From Clostridiaceae bacterium (GTDB lineage: Bacteria > Bacillota > Clostridia > Lachnospirales > Lachnospiraceae): a stretch of 64,000 nucleotides of DNA. A model generated the notes under the pieces. It saw only the letters and a program-made list of their open reading frames with translations, made no database searches and was not told where the DNA came from. The translations under genes were made by a program, and so were the position numbers. Numbering within the stretch: position 1 is the first letter of the stretch; each line of letters starts with the position of its first letter. The DNA is taken from NCBI GenBank assembly GCA_910575795.1, contig CAJTGE010000027.1, positions 20,289-84,288 on the forward strand, given 5' to 3'. Positions 28,348 through 38,103 of the stretch are shown here, piece by piece.

Positions 28348-28625
28348 GCCCTCCAGCTTTGCAATCTGCTCATCGGTCAGCTCGGAGTGTTCAATGTGCC
28401 TGCTCACCCGGTTCAAAAGGGATATGTCCTCAAGCTCAAATCTGTCAAACGTCTGGTACAGCATTTCGTCAATCTCAATATTCTGCTGCTTTCCACGACC
28501 ATCCTTAAAAGAGAGGTAATAATGCCCTTGGTTATCGTCAAAGTGTACGGATTATACTTGACCTTTTTTTGGTTTGGATGCATTTCAAGCATTATAATTT
28601 CCTTCAAATCAATGCTTTTTGACAA
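28348..28625 (-). pseudogene. Remnant of an integrative-element sigma-like protein
   Basis: Two frames carry KVKYNPYTLT and GHYYLSFKDGRGKQQNIEID, then MLYQTFDRFELEDISLLNR and EHSELTDEQIA. Together they match the N-terminus of small sigma-70-like proteins common on clostridial conjugative transposons. One frameshift lies near 28565 and the C-terminal half is replaced by transposase sequence. Confidence 0.6.
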
Positions 28626-29679
28626 CTGCCTGCCCTCTTATTTTTAAGTCATGCAGTCGGTTGTCCATCACAAATTTCTTTTTTCTTGGGTCGCCCTCTG
28701 CACGGTAGACAATTAAGCTCTCTAAGTCAAATACGGAACTCCAGGCCGTTTCAAAGTCTGGCTCATTGTCATACTGGCACATAAAGCCATAATCGCCCTT
28801 TAAAAGCTGCTTGGTGGTTTCAATATAATCCTCTTTTATCCGTCCCGAAACAAAACTGTCTATGACAACTTGATACCGTTTATGGGAATCATAATCATCC
28901 CCATTTGCATCATCGTATGATTTCATTTCTTCAGATGTAAAACTGTTGACAGCACAAATAATTCTTCCATTATCAAAACTTTCTGCATCTCGGATTTTTT
29001 TTATGGATGGCGTACATTCAGCCACTGCCATATCGCCGCTTTTATCTGCAAGCAGAATATTACAGTTAGAAGCGATTGGAAGTTCCATTAATAGGGAAAC
29101 TGCCTGCTCCGTATTATCTGCTTTTTCGAGCAGATACCGCACGATGAAACAGGAATTAAATCCCGCCTGTATCTTATCAAGGCTGGTCATTACAAAAGTC
29201 ATTGCAGCCGCAAGCCCATGTTCATTTATTCCCTCCTCCCCGTTAATAAAAGAGGATGTCGTAATATTAAATCTATTTCTGTTCTTCGGGGCATAGATTT
29301 CACTTTTGCTCCCCTCCCGCAGATAAGGCGGCAAGTCATTGTTTCTGCCATATAGGATTCTTCCGCCCTTTGCATATGCGAAAGCAGTGCATCCCCGAAC
29401 TTCAACGGGAATATTGCTCTCCAAGTTATACATGCAGCATCCCATACATAGCATCCAAGAAGCAAAACGCAGATAATCCGCACCTATGGCGTCGCTCACC
29501 CCTCTGATTTCCTCGCATACCTCTGGGAAATATGTTCTTAATGCCGCTTCGCTCCGTTTCCCATGTTCCAGTTGAACTTCATCCAAATGGAGCGGGAAAG
29601 AAACCTGACATTTTTTGAATATCTTTCCACGCTTCACACCCATTTCATAATGGTCTCCCTTTAACCTTAAATGATACAC
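28609..29679 (-). CDS. C45-family acyltransferase / linear amide hydrolase
   Basis: A 356-residue Ntn-hydrolase of the acyl-CoA:6-aminopenicillanate acyltransferase (peptidase C45) family. Members self-cleave to expose an N-terminal cysteine nucleophile, here probably the Cys in VRGCTAFAYA near residue 95. This is followed by the conserved GRNNDLP and INEHGLAAAMTF segments. No signal peptide. It follows an AraC/GyrI-like regulator after a 3-base gap, so the pair is an operon. The substrate is unknown; the family includes penicillin, bile-salt and N-acyl amide hydrolases. Confidence 0.85.
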   Translation of the reverse strand: MYHLRLKGDHYEMGVKRGKIFKKCQVSFPLHLDEVQLEHGKRSEAALRTYFPEVCEEIRGVSDAIGADYLRFASWMLCMGCCMYNLESNIPVEVRGCTAFAYAKGGRILYGRNNDLPPYLREGSKSEIYAPKNRNRFNITTSSFINGEEGINEHGLAAAMTFVMTSLDKIQAGFNSCFIVRYLLEKADNTEQAVSLLMELPIASNCNILLADKSGDMAVAECTPSIKKIRDAESFDNGRIICAVNSFTSEEMKSYDDANGDDYDSHKRYQVVIDSFVSGRIKEDYIETTKQLLKGDYGFMCQYDNEPDFETAWSSVFDLESLIVYRAEGDPRKKKFVMDNRLHDLKIRGQAVVKKH

Positions 29680-29682
29680 CGT

Positions 29683-30546
29683 TTAATCATCCTCCTTACT
29701 GACTGCAATCCATACTTCGGAATGTCCGTGTACTGGCTGTCCGCTGCAAATCGGATACACTTCAATATCTGGCAGCTCTGCATATTTATACCCGGAGAAC
29801 GGCAGCCATTCCATATAGAACCGCCTGAACACACTCTGCACATCTTCCTTAAAACGCCCATCATTGTCAAATATTACCCATGTAGCCGCAGGGATTTCCA
29901 ATCCATACATGCCCGCAGGGGCAGGGGAATTTGCAGCAACGCCGATGTAGTAATAAATTTCTTTCAGGTTTTTATATACGCTGATTCCTAAAATTCCTCC
30001 CGGCTCTCCATTAGACAGCCCGCATATTTCCAAAAATTGTTTTCCCTGCAATGACGCTTTCCAAAATGCTGGGACAATCCTTAAATTTTCTTCCATATCC
30101 GAAGTCAAAGGGATACGGATGCCCACAATACGCAGGGGCGGCTTTTCCGCAATGCGATATGTCATAGCGCTTCCTCCTGTGATTTCAATCTTAAACTGAA
30201 TTGACGGATATGCTTGCAGGACACTTCCCCCTAGCTTAGCTGCCGTTGGCGTGATGCCATGAACATTCTGAAAAGCCCGATTAAAAGCAGTCGGAGAGGA
30301 ATATCCATATTTTAATGCAACGTCTATTACCCTGCTGTCTGCCCGCTGCAATTCAAATGCCGCCTGCGTCATTTTTCGGCGGCGTATGTATTCCGCCAAA
30401 GAAACACCCGAAACATAGGAAAAAACACGCTGGAAATAATAGGGGGAACAACACGCAATGCGGGCTGCTTCATCATACGATATTTCCTTATCCAGATTAT
30501 CTTCTATGTAATCAATGGCTTTTCCAAGCTTTTTCAACCATTCCAT
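29683..30546 (-). CDS. AraC-family regulator with GyrI-like effector domain
   Basis: A 287-residue activator. The N-terminal ~100 residues hold two helix-turn-helix motifs (SYDEAARIACCSPYYFQRVF and VIDVALKYGYSSPTAFNRAF). The C-terminal half is a GyrI/BmrR-like small-molecule-binding domain (YRIAEKPPLRIVGIRIPL ... VYPICSGQP). It is the first gene of an operon with the C45 hydrolase and probably responds to a compound related to that enzyme's substrate. Confidence 0.92.
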   Translation of the reverse strand: MEWLKKLGKAIDYIEDNLDKEISYDEAARIACCSPYYFQRVFSYVSGVSLAEYIRRRKMTQAAFELQRADSRVIDVALKYGYSSPTAFNRAFQNVHGITPTAAKLGGSVLQAYPSIQFKIEITGGSAMTYRIAEKPPLRIVGIRIPLTSDMEENLRIVPAFWKASLQGKQFLEICGLSNGEPGGILGISVYKNLKEIYYYIGVAANSPAPAGMYGLEIPAATWVIFDNDGRFKEDVQSVFRRFYMEWLPFSGYKYAELPDIEVYPICSGQPVHGHSEVWIAVSKEDD

Positions 30547-30664
30547 CCTTTTACCTCCTTGCCGTTAAGGATAGCTTAATCCGATTTATATTTCCTCTCT
30601 TTTTCTGCTATCTTTTGTAAACACAAGTAATTTCTCACTCCTATCAATCGTTTCTGCCTTTCTG

Positions 30665-32005
30665 TCAAAAATAATTGTACTGTTTTCGATGCCTGCACAG
30701 CAGATATATCGTCAGCATAAGCGTGAGCAGTTCCGCAAGCGGGACTGCAAGCCATACGCCTGTCACCTCTAAAAATCTCGGCAACGCCAAAAGGAACACC
30801 GTAATAAATCCAAACGTCCGCAGGAAAGATATGGCGGCAGACGCTTTCCCATTGGATAATGCCGTAAATAATGCGGATGAAAAAATATTGCATCCAGAGA
30901 ACATAAAGCTGAATGAAAAAATGCTAAATCCATTCTTTGTAATCTCAAAAACATTCCTGTTATTCTCCGCAAATACCTTGGCAATACTTTCCCCGCCAAG
31001 CAAAGAAAACAGAAATACAAATATGGAAATCCCCACTATAAAGCAGGAGCAACTACGGACGGTCTTTTTTAGCTGTTTTACATTCCCGCTCCCATAGTTA
31101 TAGCTTACGACGGGGGCTGTACCCATAGAAAAGCCAATATAAAGCGTTGTTAAAAGGAACTGCGAATAGATAAGTACCGTAATCGCAGCTACGCCGTCCT
31201 CGCCCAGCAGCTTCATCATTGTTACATTAAACAGAAATGTCGTTACGGCAGCCGAACACTGGCTTACCATTTCCGACGCGCCATTGGAACAGCTTTTAAG
31301 CAAAACAGATGCGTCCATGTCAGGCTTGCAAAAGTGCAATTCACTTCTTTTCATCAGAAAAAAAATTGTACCGATGATTGACGGTATCATATATCCGATG
31401 CCTGTCCCAATAGCAGCTCCCTTGATTCCCATTTGCAGTAAAATGATAAAGACATAATCAAAAACAATATTGGCAATCCCCGCCAGAACAGCAAGCACTA
31501 AGCCTAATGTCGGTTTCCCCGCCGTCACAAACAGATTCTGATACAGCACCTGCATCATGTTAAAAGCGGCGAAAATGAGCTGTGTCGTCAGATAATCCCT
31601 GCAATATGGGAACAATATTTCACTTGCACCCAATCCCCAGATAATTTCATCCAAAAAGAAAATCCCTGCCGCTGTAATCAGCAGACCGATAACCGCCCCT
31701 GCCACGACAATCAACGTGAAATTGCTTCGGGCTTCCTCTGTGTTTCCATTCCCCATTTTCTTCGCAACAACCGCACTTCCGCCTGTCGCAAGCATCGTCC
31801 CCAGACCGACAATCAGATTGATGACGGGGCAGACGATATTGATGGACGACAAAGCGTTCGTGTCTACAAACCGTGCGACGAAAATTGTGTCTACAATGGT
31901 GTATAATCCCATAAACAGCATCATCACCATGCTTGGGAAAGCAAATCGGATAAGTGATAGGGCGTTAAAGCTCTCTGCCAATGGGTTTTTCTGTGTTTCG
32001 CTCAT
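30665..32005 (-). CDS. MATE-family multidrug efflux transporter
   Basis: Twelve-helix Na+/H+-coupled exporter, 446 residues from the ATG at 32005 (MSETQKNPLAES) with GGAGG nine bases upstream. The MATE-typical opening FAFPSMVMMLFMGLYTIVDT and the mid-protein repeat are clear. Its start overlaps the end of the AraC-GNAT gene by 41 bases, so the two are translationally linked and the regulator probably controls the pump. Confidence 0.93.
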   Translation of the reverse strand: MSETQKNPLAESFNALSLIRFAFPSMVMMLFMGLYTIVDTIFVARFVDTNALSSINIVCPVINLIVGLGTMLATGGSAVVAKKMGNGNTEEARSNFTLIVVAGAVIGLLITAAGIFFLDEIIWGLGASEILFPYCRDYLTTQLIFAAFNMMQVLYQNLFVTAGKPTLGLVLAVLAGIANIVFDYVFIILLQMGIKGAAIGTGIGYMIPSIIGTIFFLMKRSELHFCKPDMDASVLLKSCSNGASEMVSQCSAAVTTFLFNVTMMKLLGEDGVAAITVLIYSQFLLTTLYIGFSMGTAPVVSYNYGSGNVKQLKKTVRSCSCFIVGISIFVFLFSLLGGESIAKVFAENNRNVFEITKNGFSIFSFSFMFSGCNIFSSALFTALSNGKASAAISFLRTFGFITVFLLALPRFLEVTGVWLAVPLAELLTLMLTIYLLCRHRKQYNYF

Positions 32006-32852
32006 TCCTTGTTTCCTCCTTGTTCTCTGGAAGAAGCACGAAACGCTGCGTCGGGTAGCCATATTCCACAAGCAGTTCCCGTTCTGCAAATCCAAGACGG
32101 CGGTATTCTTCCCGCCAGCCCGTATCTGCCTTATCGCCTGCACGGTATGTCGTCAAGGTAATCTCTTTCCCGCAAAGCAGTTCCTCTGCCAGCTTATCAA
32201 TGAACAGCTTTGTAATGCCGAGATGCCGATACTGCGGATGGACAGCCAGAAAGTCTATGCTGCCTGTGTCGGGCGAAAATCCCATCACGCCAATAGCCAT
32301 ATCGTCATCCCGTAAAATCAAAGCCTTTTTATCCGCAATATACTGATGCAGATTTGCGGCGTAATCTTCCTTATCCAGACATGGATAGCCGTCAATCGTA
32401 AGGCTTACCAGTTCCATCCAGTCATCCGCATCTTCGGGCGTGGCAAATTTTATATTGTCTTTTGTCAAATCCATTTTTACAAGCTCCTCCTTCAGATAAA
32501 TTTCCAGCTGTAACGGGTAGAAGTTTTCCGTTTCCCGAAATTCCGCAGGGGAAGTCTTATACATCGCCTTAAAAATATCCGTAAATGCCTGCTGGCTTTC
32601 ATACCCGCTCATAAGGGCAATCTCGATAATCGGTTTTGCCGAAAACACCAGAAGTTTTGCCGCTTCTGTAAGCTGCCGCCGTTTTGCGTAGTCGTGGATA
32701 GTCAAGCCGGCTGTCTTTGTAAAAATCCGATGCAGGTGGTATTTGGAATAGTGCAGTGCCGATGCCACCATATCTAAATCCATCTTTTCGTGCAGATGTT
32801 CTTCGATATAGCGGATAGCCTGTGAAACAATTCGTACTGTCTGACCTTGCAT
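31965..32852 (-). CDS. AraC-type DNA-binding domain fused to GNAT acetyltransferase
   Basis: A 295-residue two-domain protein from the ATG at 32852 (MQGQTVRIVSQ), backed by AAGGAGGG; the longer frame from 32933 is unlikely. Residues 1-110 are an AraC HTH pair (MVASALHYSKYHLHRIF ... YESQQAFTDIF). Residues ~150-280 are a GNAT domain with the acetyl-CoA loop region DFLAVHPQYRHLGITKLF. The protein may regulate the MATE gene in response to, or while acetylating, the same drug. Confidence 0.9.
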   Translation of the reverse strand: MQGQTVRIVSQAIRYIEEHLHEKMDLDMVASALHYSKYHLHRIFTKTAGLTIHDYAKRRQLTEAAKLLVFSAKPIIEIALMSGYESQQAFTDIFKAMYKTSPAEFRETENFYPLQLEIYLKEELVKMDLTKDNIKFATPEDADDWMELVSLTIDGYPCLDKEDYAANLHQYIADKKALILRDDDMAIGVMGFSPDTGSIDFLAVHPQYRHLGITKLFIDKLAEELLCGKEITLTTYRAGDKADTGWREEYRRLGFAERELLVEYGYPTQRFVLLPENKEETRNERNTEKPIGREL

Positions 32853-33086
32853 TTTGCTCCCTCCTTTCTTCATTCTCGCCCACGCTTTATGGGCATAGAG
32901 GCACACCCTTGTGGTGTTTCCTTTTTTCCGCACTTTTTAAGCATTATGATATGCCTGTGTGGGATTTCAATGAAATATTGTAACACACGGAGTTTTCTAT
33001 CTTTTCATCATTCTTGCTATGTTTTTGACAGTTGTTTTCTATCCTTACTATTGCATTTCATTGTGCGCCTTATCATAACACTTAAC

Positions 33087-33818
33087 TCACCTTTCCTTTA
33101 AAATTACATTCTTACAGTCTATTTCTTTTCTTATCCACTCCCGCATTACATTCAACTGATATTCGGTGTGAAACCAATGCTCACAATTCTCAGCAACAGT
33201 AAGATTACAGCTAAATTTTTTCGTAAACTGTTCTACAAGGCAACGGTCAATCAGATTATCATTTTCCCCATACAATATTTTAGTCGGAAAGTCCCATTGT
33301 CTAATTGGATGCTCTAATACATACTTCCAATATTCCCATGAAAGCGTCTGCCCGAAGTCAGTTGGAATCAGACGCTGCTTTTCTAACTGATTTTGTGATA
33401 CACCTGCCCATTCCATCATCTTTGACATGAGTTCTTTCATATCCAGAACAGGAGAAACAAACAGACAGTTTTTTAACGGCTCATTCCCAAAACTTAACAT
33501 ACTGAACCATGCGCCGATGCTGCTCGCATATAAAGAAATCTGCTTCCACCTATCTTTGACAAAATCCATAATCCCAGATAACTCTGGCACAATGCTCCAA
33601 GGCTCAAATTCTACTGCCCCATTTACCCGCTCCCCATGTTTCGGCAAATCTACGCTAAGAACCTGCCACCCGAAACAGCAAGCCACGTCTGCGAATACTG
33701 CCGCTTCTTCTTTACATCCTCCCTGACCATGTACATAAAAATATAGCTTTCTTGATGGAAGACCCCAAAGAAAAGCAGGTATTCCATTTATTTCAAATTC
33801 CTTTTTCATTCTCGCCAT
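33087..33818 (-). CDS. Alpha/beta hydrolase
   Basis: A 243-residue alpha/beta-hydrolase. The oxyanion segment is FYVHGQGGCKEE, the nucleophile serine lies in YASSIGAWFS near residue 108, an acid follows in ILYGENDNLIDR, and the catalytic His in ENCEHWFHTE. No signal peptide. It is divergent from a TetR gene with two identical-type operators between, so it is probably repressed by it. Substrate unknown. Confidence 0.87.
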   Translation of the reverse strand: MARMKKEFEINGIPAFLWGLPSRKLYFYVHGQGGCKEEAAVFADVACCFGWQVLSVDLPKHGERVNGAVEFEPWSIVPELSGIMDFVKDRWKQISLYASSIGAWFSMLSFGNEPLKNCLFVSPVLDMKELMSKMMEWAGVSQNQLEKQRLIPTDFGQTLSWEYWKYVLEHPIRQWDFPTKILYGENDNLIDRCLVEQFTKKFSCNLTVAENCEHWFHTEYQLNVMREWIRKEIDCKNVILKER

Positions 33819-33861
33819 CCATTCTTTCCCCTTTCAAAATACTACTAAAAATAGTATAAAC

Positions 33862-33958
33862 ACTAATATCATTAGTATTCTATCTGATCATACTCTCACT
33901 GTCAATAACTAATGGCAGAAAATCTAATAATAATATTGACTTTACTAATCTCATTAGT
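33862..33958. promoter_or_regulatory. Paired TetR operators
   Basis: ACTAATATCATTAGT (33862-33876) and ACTAATCTCATTAGT (33944-33958) are perfect six-base inverted repeats around three bases, 82 bases apart, between the divergent hydrolase and TetR genes. They should bind the TetR dimer. Confidence 0.75.
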
Positions 33959-33996
33959 TAAAATAGTTAGAAAATATCTTTGCGAGAGGTAAACTT

Positions 33997-34575
33997 ATGC
34001 GGATAACAAAAGCTGATGTAATACAAACTGCTGCGGATATAGCGGATAAAAACGGCTTAAGCAATGTTTCTTTAAAAGTCGTTGCCGAAAGCCTTAATAT
34101 CCGTACCCCGTCATTATATAACCACATAGACAGCCTTGAAGCCATGCTTAGGGAAATCGCCCATAATGGTATGAAAACCATGAATGAACGGATGATGCAG
34201 GCAGCTATCGGCAAAATTGGGGACGATGCAATAAAAAGCGCAGGCATCACATACCTTAACTACATGATTGAACATCCTGGAATTTATGAAACAATACAAT
34301 GGGTAACCTGGCATGGCACTGAGGAAACAGAGAAAATATTTGATAACTACCTTTCACTTTTAAAAACGCTCGCCCTTTCATGCAATTTTAATCCAGTAAA
34401 CATTGATGAAATTTTAAACTTATTGACAGGCGTTCTTCACGGCTACACAACCTTGCAACTGCGATATGCGTTTACCAAACCTGATGAAGTCAGGACATCC
34501 TTATCCACCGCCCTTGATACCGTACTGGCAGGGCTGCATCAAAAGTATGACCAACATGAAAAGGAACATTTATGA
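33997..34575 (+). CDS. TetR-family transcriptional regulator
   Basis: A 192-residue repressor with an N-terminal HTH (TKADVIQTAADIADKNGLSN ... TPSLYNHI) and a C-terminal ligand domain resembling the TetR_C_33/WHG type. GAGAGG lies upstream of the ATG. It overlaps the next gene by four bases (ATGA). The two 15-base palindromes upstream are its likely operators. Confidence 0.92.
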   Translation: MRITKADVIQTAADIADKNGLSNVSLKVVAESLNIRTPSLYNHIDSLEAMLREIAHNGMKTMNERMMQAAIGKIGDDAIKSAGITYLNYMIEHPGIYETIQWVTWHGTEETEKIFDNYLSLLKTLALSCNFNPVNIDEILNLLTGVLHGYTTLQLRYAFTKPDEVRTSLSTALDTVLAGLHQKYDQHEKEHL

Positions 34576-35153
34576 TGGCAAATAACATATGTTACTTATA
34601 CAATGCCCAAGCAGGCATTGAACTGATTTTCTGCAGAGACTCAACTATATCTATATCTTACCCGTTACATAATCACGTTTCCGTACTAACAATCGGCATC
34701 ATATTGGATGGCTCGCTTGTCCTTACAACGAATAAGGAAACAAGGGTTTATAAACAAAACGAAACATTTACAATATTCCCATATGTGCCACATAGCATTT
34801 CGGCACATAACAGCTATACCCTGCTTACCCTGTTCATTGATAAGAATGCTGTAAATGACGCATCTGTTACCACCATACAAAAACGTATCGGACTTCTTCT
34901 GATGCAGGCTCTGAATATGGGAAAAATTAACCAATATCAGATATTACAGCTATTAAACTGTTTGGATAAAATTGCGGATTCTTCCACTTGGCAGCTTAAA
35001 AACCATCCCCCATATATCCACAACTTAAAAAAGCAGTTGGAATTATACCCAGAATGCAAACTTTCTGTCGAGGAATTGGCACAAAATCAATGGATTAAAA
35101 ATAAATATAAGCAAAAAGAGTGGTATTTAAAATGGAGCAGGAAATCAAATTAG
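34572..35153 (+). CDS. AraC-type protein lacking its DNA-binding end
   Basis: A 193-residue protein that begins as an AraC regulator: cupin-like N-terminus (YPLHNHVSVLTIGIILDGSL, IFPYVPHSISAH) and the usual linker LYPECKLSVEELAQ, where the first HTH should start. From there the sequence becomes a Lys/Trp-rich tail (KNKYKQKEWYLKW) and stops. The HTH has been lost, apparently at a recombination joint with OmpR-type regulator DNA. It overlaps TetR by ATGA, so it may still be translated. Confidence 0.7.
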   Translation: MMANNICYLYNAQAGIELIFCRDSTISISYPLHNHVSVLTIGIILDGSLVLTTNKETRVYKQNETFTIFPYVPHSISAHNSYTLLTLFIDKNAVNDASVTTIQKRIGLLLMQALNMGKINQYQILQLLNCLDKIADSSTWQLKNHPPYIHNLKKQLELYPECKLSVEELAQNQWIKNKYKQKEWYLKWSRKSN

Positions 35154-35382
35154 CATTTATTGAATTTGAAATTCTGTGCCTGTTGACAGGCAATCCCGGA
35201 AGAGTTTTTAGCAAAGAACAAATATATACTATTGTCTGGAATGAACTGTATTATAGTGATTATAATATTGTTTGAGCTATATCTGCAATATAAGGGAAAA
35301 ATAGAAGATAAGCCAAGTGAACCCATTTATATAGAGACAATTTGGGGCATAGGCTGTCGTTTCAACCAATATCTGAAATAAG
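35132..35382 (+). pseudogene. OmpR-type response regulator, C-terminal fragment
   Basis: Encodes FIEFEILCLLTGNPGRVFSK EQIYTIVWNE, then a frameshift near 35270, then KIEDKPSEPIYIETIWGIGC RF. This is the winged-helix effector domain of an OmpR/PhoB response regulator; the receiver is missing. Confidence 0.75.
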
Positions 35383-35740
35383 ACATGAAACCAGAATACT
35401 ACATAAAACGCATCATGGAAATGTGCACAACAGGCTATGGAATCCTCTCCATCCCCACCTTATTTAAAAAATATTTCCTGTCTGTTGTCCCCTCCTTTTT
35501 ATGCCTGTTGACTGGTTCTTTCCAGTGTTTGTTGAATGCACCATATAGTAACCGCTGCTTTGTTAAAGTAAAAGCATATAGCGATATTATTTTGGGGGCT
35601 AAATAACCTGATTGTAGCAGAATATTGCTGCCCAAAAAGCAAATCAGGTATCGTTTATGCATAGCAACTGTCACTTTTTTAAGCTAAAGTCAACAAAGCT
35701 TGGAAAGAACCTGTTGAGCGCTTGCTTTTATTCTATCATT
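35383..35740. other. Intergenic stretch, nothing recognised
   Basis: Short frames exist on both strands (up to ~79 codons), but none has a ribosome site or a recognisable family. AT-rich, probably a joint between inserted segments. Confidence 0.4.
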
Positions 35741-36331
35741 TCAACGCTTATCTATGATTTTATCAACTAACCCAAAATTCATTGCCTCAGTTGCCGACAT
35801 ATAGTTATCGCGTTCTGTTGCAAGGGCAATTTCCTCAATGCTTTTTCCAGTATTCCCTGCTAAAATAGAGTTTAGGCGTTCTTTACTTTTTTGTATATGG
35901 TCGGATGTTATTTTTATATCTGTTGCCTGTCCTTGAATACCATTTCCATGAATTGCTGGCTGGTGTATCATTATTTCTGCGTTTGGCAAAGCGATACGTT
36001 TTCCTTTCGTTCCACCAGCTAATAAAAAAGCTCCAAAGCTGGCGGCAAGACCAATACAAATAGTTGAAACATCACATTTTATATATTGCATTGTATCATA
36101 AATAGCAAAACCGGCTGATACAGAACCTCCGGGACTGTTTATATATAACTGTATATCTTTTTCGGGGTCTTGCGCTTCTAAAAACAACATTTGAGCAATA
36201 ATCAGACTGGCCGACATATCGCTTACTTCTTCCCCCAAAAAAACAATTCTATCGGATAGTAACCGTGAAAAAATATCATAACTTCTTTCTCCACGGCTTG
36301 TCTGTTCAATTACATAAGGTATCGTACTCAT
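35741..36331 (-). CDS. clpP: Accessory ClpP protease subunit
   Basis: A 196-residue serine peptidase that forms the Clp protease barrel. The triad is visible: Ser in [14 protein letters not shown] (usually ASMGAF) near 97, His in IMIHQPA near 122, Asp in ERDNYMSA near 171. The gene is AT-rich and sits among element remnants, separate from a tig-clpX locus, so it is probably a second, acquired ClpP. Its ATG overlaps the AraC stop by four bases, making an AraC-clpP operon. Confidence 0.93.
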   Translation of the reverse strand: MSTIPYVIEQTSRGERSYDIFSRLLSDRIVFLGEEVSDMSASLIIAQMLFLEAQDPEKDIQLYINSPGGSVSAGFAIYDTMQYIKCDVSTICIGLAASFGAFLLAGGTKGKRIALPNAEIMIHQPAIHGNGIQGQATDIKITSDHIQKSKERLNSILAGNTGKSIEEIALATERDNYMSATEAMNFGLVDKIIDKR

Positions 36332-36747
36332 GCAGCATTCTCCATAATTCGTGTAATAAATTTGTAACTAAAGATATAAGAACAACACATAGAAATTCTG
36401 TTTTGTTTTGGCATAAAGATTCCAATATCCCTATAAATTTTAGGTGGATATAAATATATTTGTTTAAAAGCAAACGAAAATGACTGTTGTGTATCATATC
36501 CAGCTTCATACGCAATTTGCATTATTGGCTTATCTGTTCTTACCAGCTTTTCAGCAGCAACAGTGAGTCTGCGGTTTCGTAAATATTTATACATGGTAAT
36601 TCCTGTATACTCTGTAAAAATGCGATTAAGATAGAATTTGGAATAACCAATATTTTTTGATATATTATCTAAGCTGATTTCTTTCTCTAAATTCTTCTCA
36701 ATATAATCTATGACTTTTTTTACAACTTCTTTTTGGTCTTTCATCAT
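36328..36747 (-). CDS. Small AraC-family regulator
   Basis: A 139-residue protein that is almost only the AraC DNA-binding domain: [20 protein letters not shown] and [20 protein letters not shown]. It then has a ~35-residue tail ending IMENAA. It may be a stand-alone MarA/SoxS-type activator or a truncated longer protein whose effector domain was replaced. It is translationally coupled to clpP. Confidence 0.85.
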   Translation of the reverse strand: MMKDQKEVVKKVIDYIEKNLEKEISLDNISKNIGYSKFYLNRIFTEYTGITMYKYLRNRRLTVAAEKLVRTDKPIMQIAYEAGYDTQQSFSFAFKQIYLYPPKIYRDIGIFMPKQNRISMCCSYIFSYKFITRIMENAA

Positions 36748-36878
36748 ACCCTCCTTGCGCTCTTATCTATTATAGCAAGTTTAAATATACGTGTCTTAAT
36801 AAAAAATGCTATTTTGGTATCAATTTTAAAATTTATACTCTTTGATATGAGGAATGAGAGAATACCTACTGTTATCCC

Positions 36879-37730
36879 TTGCACAAGAGTATCTTTATCC
36901 CTGCAATGAGTGCAATTCCTAAAATGCGTATCATAAAAATCCTCCTACTTGTTTTCCTACTGGATATCAATAAAAAAACTTTAATGTGGTATGATGAAAT
37001 TGGTTTGCTGAAACCTGCCTGTATTAAAGAAAACGGCTATCGGTATTACAGCTACCAGCAGAGTGCAGCATTGGAAACAATTTTAATGCTGCGGGAAATG
37101 AATGTATCTCTTGATGAAATCAAACAATTTATGGAAAATCGCACCATTGATAATTTTGGTTCTCTTTTGCAGGAAAAAATTATAGAGTTAAATCGAACAA
37201 TTTCCCATTAAAAATCTATACAAAAAATCCTAATCAATCATAAGCAGAATATGGATATGCTTCGTTCTTTGGATATAGCAGAAATCAGCCTTGTGGAAAA
37301 ACAAAGCTGCTATTTGGTGGTTGTTGATACGGCTGAAAACTTACCACTTGAACAAGAAATCGAAAAGGTTATTTCTGAAACAAAAAAATATCAGCTTCGC
37401 CGTCTGCACGATGCTTCTTATGGCCCTATGCTCCCGTCGGAGAATTTGTATCAAGGAAATTTTAGCGAATATACTGCCCTTTATATCGAAATGTCTTTTC
37501 CGGTTTCTAAAAAGGGGCTTCACTTGCAGCCTGCCGGAACATATCTAAGGGCTTTCTGTAAGGGAAATTGGGACAAACTTCCCAAAAGATACAAAGAAAT
37601 CCCTGCCTATGCGAAAAAGCAAGGATTAACTTTATGCGGCTATGCTTATGAAACAGGTATCAATGAGCTGGTTATTGACAGTATAGATGATTATATCACT
37701 CAAATTGAAATTCCTATTAAGCCGGAATAA
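36879..37730 (+). pseudogene. MerR-family regulator broken by a stop codon
   Basis: One frame encodes the MerR HTH (INKKTLMWYDEIGLLKPACI), the helix QQSAALETILMLREMNVSLD and a linker. A TAA follows at 37209-37211, and the same frame continues with a GyrI-like effector domain (NMDMLRSLDIAEISLVEKQS ... YAYETGINEL). The first ~35 residues before INKK do not match MerR proteins, so the N-terminus is also damaged. Two separate short peptides could be made, but not a normal regulator. Confidence 0.8.
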
Positions 37731-37806
37731 TGGAAGGCTGTCTGTCAAGTTCTTGCGTGTTACTTTACCGCACATGAGCATTCGCGCCAGATTGCGATAG
37801 GTAAGC

Positions 37807-37950
37807 CTACAGTTTCAAATGCTTCAGCTCCGTATCGGCCCTTGCGTAGATCTCTGTAGTTTTGATATCACTGTGGCCCAGAAAGTCACAGATATAGATC
37901 AGGTTTACACCTGCCTGCAACAGATGGACCGCCTTGGAATGGCACAGCAT
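37807..37950 (-). pseudogene. Tyrosine recombinase (integrase) C-terminal fragment
   Basis: Forty-seven codons encode MLCHSKAVHLLQAGVNLIYI and DFLGHSDIKTTEIYARAD, holding the late His (LGHSD) and the catalytic Tyr (EIYARA) of phage-type integrases. The rest is gone. It marks an old integration end. Other DNA in 37731-38103 shows nothing further. Confidence 0.8.
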
Positions 37951-38103
37951 ATTTGGGATTAAGGTGGGCAGAAAAGATAAATCGTTAAGAGAGGTTTAAG
38001 GACGTTTGCTACACTTAAGAAGCATTTCACAACAAATAGGTTGTTTAAATGATTTAGACAAACTATAATATCTGTTATTTCTATGATAACAAGGAGGTAA
38101 TTT

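Noticed and set aside
35385..35674. Small frames on both strands between OmpR remnant and clpP
   Set aside because: No ribosome site, no family, AT-rich junction DNA.
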